Assembly: GCA_023416315.1 (NCBI GenBank)
Contig: JAEZIA010000185.1
Span: 1-11,685, forward strand
From: Actinomycetes bacterium
GTDB lineage: Bacteria; Actinomycetota; Actinomycetes; Mycobacteriales; Mycobacteriaceae
Reading direction: 5' to 3'
DNA length: 11,685 bases
The position numbers and the translations under genes are program-made. Below, in pieces: positions 6,383-11,685 of the stretch. Every line of letters begins with the position of its first letter. The stretch's first letter is position 1. The notes below the pieces were generated by a model. It ran no database searches. It was given only the letters and a program-made list of their open reading frames with translations, and was not told the DNA's origin.

Positions 6383-7791
6383 CCCAGCCGCGGTTGCCCG
6401 ACGGCTTCGCGGTACAGGTCGATCGTCGGGTGCGTACGCTCGCCGAGGGCTCCGCGCTGCTCGGTGGTTCACCGACCCGCCTGCTGCGGCTGGCGCCGTC
6501 CGCCCAGACCTTGCTGGACGGCGGCCGGCTCGAGGTGCGTGACGCGGTAAGCGCCCAGCTGGCCCGTACCCTCCTCGACGCCACCGTCGCCCACCCGCGC
6601 CCGATTGGCGGCCCGTCGCATCGCGACGTCACGATCGTGATCCCGGTGCGCGACAACCCCTTCGGGCTCTACCGTCTGATCATGTCGCTGCGCGGCATGC
6701 GCGTGGTGGTGGTCGACGATGGTTCCGAGACGCCCGTGCAGCCCGAGGACTTCGCCGGTGCCCGCTGTGAGGTAGAGGTGGTGCGCCACGCGCGCAGCAA
6801 GGGTCCGGCGGCCGCTCGTAACACCGGACTCGCTTCCTGCGCAACGGATTTCGTCGCCTTCCTGGATTCCGACGTGGTGCCGCGGCGTGGCTGGCTGGAG
6901 GCGCTGCTGGGCCACTTCTGCGATCCGGCGGTAGCGTTGGTCGCCCCCCGCATCGTCGGCCTCGGGCAGAGCGATCAGCTGGTCGCCCGGTACGAGGCGG
7001 TGCGGTCATCGCTGGACCTGGGGGAGCGGGAGGCGCCGGTGGTGCCTTACGGCCCGGTGTCCTACGTGCCCAGCGCAGCGATCATCTGCCGTCGTTCGGC
7101 GCTGCTCGGGGTGGGGGGCTTCGACGAAGCCATGCCCTCGGGTGAGGACGTCGACCTGTGCTGGCGGCTCATCGAATCGGGTTCTCGGTTACGCTACGAA
7201 CCCATCGCGCTGGTCGCCCACGAGCACCGCACGCAGATGCGAGAGTGGTTGGGGCGAAAAGCATTCTATGGCAGTTCCGCTGCTCCGCTGTCGATCCGGC
7301 ACCCGGACAAGACGGCCCCCGTGGTGATCTCGGCGTGGAGCCTGCTGGTGTGGGTGTTGATGGCCATGGGTTCCGTTTCGGGCTATGTGGCGTCGTTGGT
7401 GTTCGCCGGTTGGACCACCCGTCGCACCGCCAAGGCGATGAAGAACACCGACGCCGGAATCGCCGATGTCATGGTCTTGACGCTGCGCGGAATCGGCGCA
7501 GCCGCCCTGCAGTTGTCGGCGGCGACCTGTCGGCACTACTGGCCGCTGGCGTTGGTCGCGGCCCTGCTGTCCCGCCGGTGCAGGCAGGCGATCCTGGTGG
7601 CCGCGGTCCTTGACGGAGTGAAGGACTGGATTACCCGCAACCGAGGCGCCGACGTCGAGGGCAAGCCGATCGGGCTCTTCGCCTACCTGCTGCTCAAACG
7701 CCTGGACGATCTGGCCTACGGCGCCGGCCTGTGGACGGGTGTGGTGCGGGAGCGGACGTTGCGCCCGCTCAAGCCGCAGATCAAAACCTGA
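6379..7791 (+). CDS. mftF: MftF, family 2 glycosyltransferase that decorates mycofactocin
   Basis: MftF attaches glucose units, as a beta-1,4-glucan chain in mycobacteria, to premycofactocin. The 470-aa product has an N-terminal helical region (1-80) and then a GT-A fold: TIVIPVRDN (85-93), VVVVDDGS (109-116), the metal-binding DSD (163-165) and the acceptor-side motif GGFDEAMPSGEDVDLCWRL (246-264) with Glu256/Asp257. Hydrophobic stretches at about 315-345 and 365-400 suggest the C-terminal part associates with the membrane. Its start overlaps the mftE stop, and mftG follows after 4 nt. Confidence 0.96.
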   Translation: MTQPRLPDGFAVQVDRRVRTLAEGSALLGGSPTRLLRLAPSAQTLLDGGRLEVRDAVSAQLARTLLDATVAHPRPIGGPSHRDVTIVIPVRDNPFGLYRLIMSLRGMRVVVVDDGSETPVQPEDFAGARCEVEVVRHARSKGPAAARNTGLASCATDFVAFLDSDVVPRRGWLEALLGHFCDPAVALVAPRIVGLGQSDQLVARYEAVRSSLDLGEREAPVVPYGPVSYVPSAAIICRRSALLGVGGFDEAMPSGEDVDLCWRLIESGSRLRYEPIALVAHEHRTQMREWLGRKAFYGSSAAPLSIRHPDKTAPVVISAWSLLVWVLMAMGSVSGYVASLVFAGWTTRRTAKAMKNTDAGIADVMVLTLRGIGAAALQLSAATCRHYWPLALVAALLSRRCRQAILVAAVLDGVKDWITRNRGADVEGKPIGLFAYLLLKRLDDLAYGAGLWTGVVRERTLRPLKPQIKT

Positions 7792-7795
7792 CTTG

Positions 7796-9238
7796 GTGGC
7801 TGGTCACATATCGCACAGCGACGTTCTGATCGTCGGTGCGGGAAGCGCTGGATCCGTCCTGGCCGAACGGCTTTCGGTCGACCCGGCGTGCCGAGTCACC
7901 GTCGTCGAAGCCGGTGCAGGCCCCGACGAGCCCGGTGTTCGGCAACTGACCCGCAACGGGCTGCAACTGCCGATCGGCGCCGCCAGCCCGCTGGCGCAGC
8001 GTTACCGGACCCGCTTGACCGACGACCCGCCCCGCGACGCCGACATCGTCCGCGGTGTAACAGTGGGCGGGTCTGGCGCCGTCAACGGTGGCTATTTCTG
8101 CCGCGCGCTGCCCCTCGATTTCGACGGGCCCGCGGTGCCGGGCTGGTCCTGGAACGACGTCAGCCCGCACTACCGGGCCATCGAATCGGACCTCGATTTC
8201 CCCGACCGCGCCGACGGCGGACCGATCGCCATCCGGCGGACCCACGAACTAACCGGCAGCACAGCAGCTTTCGCCGATGCCGTCACCGCTTTCGGATTGC
8301 CCTGGTTGCCTGACCTCAACGCCGAACCGACCGGGGAGAATGCGCCGCCTGGAATCGGCGCCGTGCCGCTGAACATCGTCGACAGCGTGCGCAGTGGACC
8401 CGGTGCGGCGTTCCTGGAACCCGCGATATCCCGGCCCAACCTGACCGTGCTGCCGCGCACGCGGGTGCTGCGGACCCGGCTGTCCGGATCCCGGGTGGTC
8501 GGCGTCGACGCCCTCGGGCCGGACGGACCGCAGGTGCTGACCGCCGACCGGGTGGTGCTCTCGGCGGGCGCCATCGGCTCGGCGCACCTGTTGATGCTGT
8601 CCGGTATCGGGCCTGCCGCGGCGCTGCGCGAAGCGGGCATCGCGGTGGCGGCCGACCTGCCGGTCGGGCGACGCACCTGGGACCACCCGGAGTGGGTGCT
8701 GCCGACTACGTGGACCGTCGTCCCGCAGCGCCCGGTGCTCGAAGTGGTGCTGGTGCTCGACAGGCTCGAGATCCGACCGTACACCGGGGGATTCATCGCG
8801 ATGGTCGGCGATGGCACTCTCGGCCGGCCGGACTGGCCGCATCTCGGGGTGGCGTTGATGGCACCCCATGCGCACGGCCGGGTCTCGGTGCTGTCGAACG
8901 ACCCGGCAGTGGCTCCGCGAATCGAACACCACTACGACAGCGCCGCCGAAGACGTGGCGGCGCTACGGCAGGGCTGTGATTTGGCCACCGAGATGCTGGG
9001 CGGCACAACTCAACTCGGTGAACCCATGTGGTCGACGTCGCAACACCTGTGCGGCACCGCGCCGATGGGTGTCGACGGTGACCCGCACGCGGTCGTCGAC
9101 GCGAGGTGCCGGGTTCGGGGCTTCGACAACCTGTGGGTGGTGGACGGCTCAGTGCTGCCGTGCATCACCGGCCGCGGCCCGCACGCCACGATCGCGATGA
9201 TCGGGCACCGGGCCGCCGAATTCGTCTCGGCCGGTTAA
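7796..9238 (+). CDS. mftG: MftG, GMC-family FAD oxidoreductase of the mycofactocin system
   Basis: MftG is a flavoprotein of the glucose-methanol-choline family. Work in mycobacteria indicates that it re-oxidises reduced mycofactocin (mycofactocinol) and passes electrons towards the respiratory chain during alcohol use. From GTG 7796 the protein is 480 aa, the usual length. It has the FAD-binding GAGSAG (14-19) with an acidic residue ending strand 2 (VVEAG), the GGSGAVNGGYF loop, the GMC signature SAGAIGSAHLLMLSGIGP, and the C-terminal catalytic pair near His417 (QHLCGTAPMG) and His463 (GRGPHATIAM). The frame is open further upstream into mftF, but TTG 7793 and GTG 7796 are the only sensible starts after the mftF stop. 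Its last 90 bp overlap the convergent MFS gene. Confidence 0.95.
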   Translation: MAGHISHSDVLIVGAGSAGSVLAERLSVDPACRVTVVEAGAGPDEPGVRQLTRNGLQLPIGAASPLAQRYRTRLTDDPPRDADIVRGVTVGGSGAVNGGYFCRALPLDFDGPAVPGWSWNDVSPHYRAIESDLDFPDRADGGPIAIRRTHELTGSTAAFADAVTAFGLPWLPDLNAEPTGENAPPGIGAVPLNIVDSVRSGPGAAFLEPAISRPNLTVLPRTRVLRTRLSGSRVVGVDALGPDGPQVLTADRVVLSAGAIGSAHLLMLSGIGPAAALREAGIAVAADLPVGRRTWDHPEWVLPTTWTVVPQRPVLEVVLVLDRLEIRPYTGGFIAMVGDGTLGRPDWPHLGVALMAPHAHGRVSVLSNDPAVAPRIEHHYDSAAEDVAALRQGCDLATEMLGGTTQLGEPMWSTSQHLCGTAPMGVDGDPHAVVDARCRVRGFDNLWVVDGSVLPCITGRGPHATIAMIGHRAAEFVSAG

Positions 9239-10795
9239 CTTTCGAATCGGCCGCAACTGGCTGCCGTCGCGACCGGGTGCCCACAACCCGATCACCACCG
9301 CGACGATCGCGACGAGTATGGCTAGCACCATAATTGAACTCTGCATCGCGTGCAGGAACGCCGCCTTGCTGATGTCGGCCAGTTGCGGACCGGCCGGGCC
9401 CAGTCGGGTGGACACCGCCAGCGCCTCCGCGAGCGACTCGCCGGCGGCCTCGCGCACAGGCGGCGGGAACGCGGCGAGTTGGTCGTCGAGCCGGTCGGTG
9501 TACTGGGCGGCCAGCACCGAACCGGCCAGCGCGATGCCCAGCGCCGCGCCGACCTCGCGAACGGTGTCGTTGACGGCCGACGCCACACCCTGCTTGTCGT
9601 CCGGGGCGGCGTTCATGATGGCCGATGTGGTCGGCGCAGTGCACAGGCCGATCCCGGTGGCGAGCACCAGCAGCGGCCAGGCCATGTCAACGTAGGACGA
9701 GTCGACTCGCAACGTAAACAAGCAGACGAATCCTGCTGCCAGACAGAGCAGCCCGGTGAGCACCACCACTCGCAGACCCAGGCGCGGCAGATACCAGGAC
9801 GAGGTCACCGACAACACGGCCAGCGGCAGCATCAATGGGGTGAACGCGAACGCGGTTTGCAGCGCCGAGTAGCCCAGGATCAGCTGGGTGTATTGCATGA
9901 CGAGGTACATGAAGCCGAAGTTGGCCAGGAAGAGCACCGCGATGGCAGCCGCTCCGGTGGCGAAATCAGCGCGCCGGAACAGGGATACGTCCAGAAGTGG
10001 CTGGTGGCGGCGGACTTCGACCAGTCCGAACGCCACCGCAAGCGCCACTCCCGCGCACAGGCAGCCGACCACCAGCGGATCCGACCAGCCCTGGTGCGGT
10101 GCTTCGACGATGCCGAACACGAACACCGCGACAGCGGCGCCGATCAACACGGCGCCAGGCCAGTCCAGCGGGGGAGCATCGGTGTCACGGGAGTCGCTGA
10201 CCGTCCAGGTCAACACAAACAGCAGCACGCCGGCGCCGGCCAGCGCCCAGAAGATCGACTGCCAGGGCCAGTACCGCAGCAGTAGCCCCGAGCCCAGCAT
10301 GCCGAGGACGGCCCCGCAGCCGGCCACCCCCGCCCAGATGCCGACGGCCTTGGTGCGCTCCGACTTGGGATAGACCACCGTCAGCAGGGACAGGGTGGCG
10401 GGCATGACGAACGCCGCCCCGGCCCCGGCGACGGCGCGCGCCGCGATGATCTGTGTCGGGGCGGCAAAGAAGATGGGCGCCAATGAGGCCAGCGCGAAGA
10501 TCGCCAGCCCGATCAACAGCGCGCTCCGGCGGCCGTAGCGGTCGCCGATCGCTCCGGCCGGCAGTAGCAGGCAAGCCAGCACCAGGGTGTAGCTGTCGAC
10601 CACCCAGGTCAGCTGGGTTTGATTGGCTGAGGTGGTGACGGCGATGTCGCCCAGCGCGGTGTTGAGGGCGATCATCGAGGCGATCACCAGCACCACCCCG
10701 AGGCAGGCGACGGTGAGAGTCCACGTTCGCTGCAGAGACGAGACGTCGCGCAGCCGGGTGTCGGTACCCTTGTCGGGCCGGATCAGGGTGTCCAC
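9149..10795 (-). CDS. MFS multidrug exporter, DHA2 (EmrB/QacA) 14-TM type
   Basis: The 548-aa protein has the hydrophobic pattern of 14 membrane helices seen in proton-driven drug exporters of the DHA2 group. Motif A is GAIGDRYGRRSALLIG (81-96), motif B centres on Arg120 in AARAVAGAGAAFVMPA, and motif C is AGVAGCGAVLGMLGSGLL (155-172). The first-helix motif reads ALNTALGDIAV, lacking the Asp of the usual LDxTIVNVALP, which may affect coupling. GTG 10795 is well supported by GAAGGAGG upstream. The last 29 residues, beyond the final helix (about 486-505), are encoded inside the 3' end of mftG and are unlikely to be conserved. It is divergent from a TetR gene, which is its probable regulator. 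The substrate is unknown, and nothing ties it to mycofactocin except position. Confidence 0.93.
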   Translation of the reverse strand: MDTLIRPDKGTDTRLRDVSSLQRTWTLTVACLGVVLVIASMIALNTALGDIAVTTSANQTQLTWVVDSYTLVLACLLLPAGAIGDRYGRRSALLIGLAIFALASLAPIFFAAPTQIIAARAVAGAGAAFVMPATLSLLTVVYPKSERTKAVGIWAGVAGCGAVLGMLGSGLLLRYWPWQSIFWALAGAGVLLFVLTWTVSDSRDTDAPPLDWPGAVLIGAAVAVFVFGIVEAPHQGWSDPLVVGCLCAGVALAVAFGLVEVRRHQPLLDVSLFRRADFATGAAAIAVLFLANFGFMYLVMQYTQLILGYSALQTAFAFTPLMLPLAVLSVTSSWYLPRLGLRVVVLTGLLCLAAGFVCLFTLRVDSSYVDMAWPLLVLATGIGLCTAPTTSAIMNAAPDDKQGVASAVNDTVREVGAALGIALAGSVLAAQYTDRLDDQLAAFPPPVREAAGESLAEALAVSTRLGPAGPQLADISKAAFLHAMQSSIMVLAILVAIVAVVIGLWAPGRDGSQLRPIRKLTGRDEFGGPVPDHRDRGVRAAAGDARQH

Positions 10796-10887
10796 GCGGG
10801 CGCCCTCCTTCGGTCGAGGTCTTGTTTGGGACTAACCGTCTCGAAAATGGCCAAACGTGGGAAACATCACCGGGAAGGATGTCGGGC
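10796..10887. promoter_or_regulatory. Divergent control region between the MFS exporter and TetR genes
   Basis: This 92-bp gap must hold both promoters. GTTTGG (10824-10829) and CCAAAC (10851-10856) form a 6-bp inverted repeat with a 21-nt spacer that could be the TetR operator, though arms this short may be chance. Ribosome sites are clear for both genes: AAGGAGG for the exporter (minus) and GGGAAGG (10872-10878) for the regulator. Confidence 0.35.
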
Positions 10888-11532
10888 ATGGCAAGCCGGC
10901 GCAGCGACCCCAGACCAGCGCGTTCGCGCGCGCGGTTATTGGACGCCGCAACGGCATTGCTGCGCACCGGCGGCCCCGGCGCGGTAACTGTCGACGCCGT
11001 CACCCGCAGTGCCAATGTCGCCCGGGCAACGCTGTACCGGCATTTCCCCAGCGGTAACGACCTGCTGGCGGCCGCCTTCCACAGCTTGATTCCGCCCGCG
11101 CCGATGCCGCCCGAGACGGGGACCCTGCGGGAGCGGCTGCTGGCCCTCATGCAGGCGCAGGCCGACCTCATCTCGGAGACGCCTGCCCTGCTCTCGGCGA
11201 CCTACTGGCTGGCGCTGGGCCCGGATATGGAGCACCTGCCGGGCAGGGGCGCTGACAGCCCCGAAGTGCGCACGCTCCGGGAACGGATCGCCGAACAGTA
11301 CGGCGCACCGTTCGATGCGATCTTCGACGGCCCCGATGCGCAGCGCGAGCTCGGCGAGGTCGATCGCGCCCAGGCCATCATGCTGCTCATCGGTCCGCTG
11401 GTGGCCGGGCGCATCAGCACGCTCGCCGACTTCGATTACCGCAAGTGCGCCCGCGCGGCGGTGGACGGCTTCCTGGCCGCCCACCGCAGGGACGAAATCA
11501 CTTCAGCAAGTAGCGAATCGGCAGGTGTTTGA
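10888..11532 (+). CDS. TetR/AcrR-family regulator, probably of the adjacent MFS exporter
   Basis: From ATG 10888 the product is 214 aa. Residues 12-60 form a TetR DNA-binding domain: RARLLDAATALLRTGG, then the helix-turn-helix TVDAVTRSANVARATLYRHF (34-53) and SGNDLLAAAF. The C-terminal part is helical and presumably binds a ligand. The frame opens earlier (TTG 10822, ATG 10879), but only ATG 10888 has GGGAAGG at proper distance (9 nt). Divergent TetR-MFS pairs usually mean that the regulator represses the exporter and its own gene; that role is inferred. The last 35 bp overlap the end of the convergent P450 gene. Confidence 0.9.
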   Translation: MASRRSDPRPARSRARLLDAATALLRTGGPGAVTVDAVTRSANVARATLYRHFPSGNDLLAAAFHSLIPPAPMPPETGTLRERLLALMQAQADLISETPALLSATYWLALGPDMEHLPGRGADSPEVRTLRERIAEQYGAPFDAIFDGPDAQRELGEVDRAQAIMLLIGPLVAGRISTLADFDYRKCARAAVDGFLAAHRRDEITSASSESAGV

Positions 11533-11685
11533 GGCCACCGACAAAGGTGGTGGCCATCAGCTCGGGCTCGCCGGCCAGTTCGATGGACTTGATCCGCGGG
11601 ACGAGCTCGGTGAAGAAGCTGTTCATCTCCATGCGGGCCAGGGCGGCACCGAGGCAGAAGTGCACGCCGTAGCCGAATGACAGGT
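11498..11685 (-). CDS. Cytochrome P450, C-terminal fragment cut by the window edge
   Basis: The visible 62 residues include the haem-ligand loop FGYGVHFCLGAALARME, whose Cys binds the haem iron. The usual post-haem helix and the ending FVGGLKHLPIRYLLK follow. Most of the protein, including the I-helix and ExxR motifs, lies outside the window, so family and substrate cannot be given. The frame is intact to a TGA (11500-11498), which lies inside the TetR gene on the other strand. Confidence 0.93.
   Translation of the reverse strand, partial: LSFGYGVHFCLGAALARMEMNSFFTELVPRIKSIELAGEPELMATTFVGGLKHLPIRYLLK

Noticed and set aside
9228..9253. CGGCCG repeated on both sides of the mftG stop as a possible bidirectional terminator
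   Set aside because: The stem is only 6 bp with a 14-nt loop and no T-tract, and it lies inside the exporter frame. In this GC content it is probably chance.
10824..10856. GTTTGG/CCAAAC repeat as a firm TetR operator
   Set aside because: Six-base arms separated by 21 nt are weak and longer-spaced than usual TetR sites, so it is kept only as a note in the control-region entry.
1..11685. tRNA, rRNA, CRISPR arrays, riboswitches or phage attachment sites
   Set aside because: No regularly spaced repeats, RNA-gene landmarks or attachment-like duplications were seen. Nearly all the sequence is protein-coding.

Overview
The window is GC-rich actinobacterial DNA, most likely from a non-tuberculous Mycobacterium or Mycolicibacterium. 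It carries a complete mycofactocin cluster in the mycobacterial order, mftR(-) then mftA-B-C-D-E-F-G(+). Mycofactocin is a redox cofactor made from a ribosomal peptide, and mycobacteria use it with nicotinoprotein alcohol and aldehyde dehydrogenases. No such dehydrogenase lies in this window.

Layout. At the left edge (1-43, minus) is the first 14 codons of a probable IS481-type transposase, followed by tandem 15-bp end repeats (73-114). A minus-strand pair follows: a triple-VOC (glyoxalase-like) protein (163-1419) and an ECF sigma factor (1416-1970), joined by an ATGA overlap. A long hairpin (1978-2034) separates the sigma gene from the mycofactocin regulator mftR (2036-2641, minus). A 94-bp divergent control region with a candidate operator lies between mftR and mftA.

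The biosynthetic genes are tightly packed. mftA (2736-2831) encodes a 31-aa precursor ending in IDGMCGVY and is easy to miss. mftB (2834-3148) is the peptide chaperone, mftC (3145-4314) the radical SAM/SPASM enzyme, mftD (4319-5512) the FMN oxidase, mftE (5639-6382) the creatininase-like peptidase, mftF (6379-7791) the glycosyltransferase and mftG (7796-9238) the GMC oxidoreductase. The B/C and E/F pairs overlap by ATGA. The only sizeable internal gap is the 126 bp before mftE. In the known pathway, MftB presents MftA to MftC, which decarboxylates and cyclises the C-terminal Val-Tyr; MftE cuts off the modified dipeptide; MftD oxidises it to premycofactocin; MftF adds glucose units; and MftG re-oxidises the reduced cofactor, passing electrons towards respiration.

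To the right, a 14-TM DHA2-type MFS exporter gene (9149-10795, minus) runs convergently into mftG with a 90-bp coding overlap, and is divergent from a TetR regulator (10888-11532, plus). The window ends in the C-terminal 62 residues of a cytochrome P450 (minus), whose end overlaps the TetR gene by 35 bp.

The core system is described biology rather than new. The least explained signals are a 29-bp element repeated just behind the stop codons of two unrelated minus-strand genes at identical 3-nt spacing, the internal ribosome binding site in the VOC gene, and the candidate control sequences before mftA and mftE.
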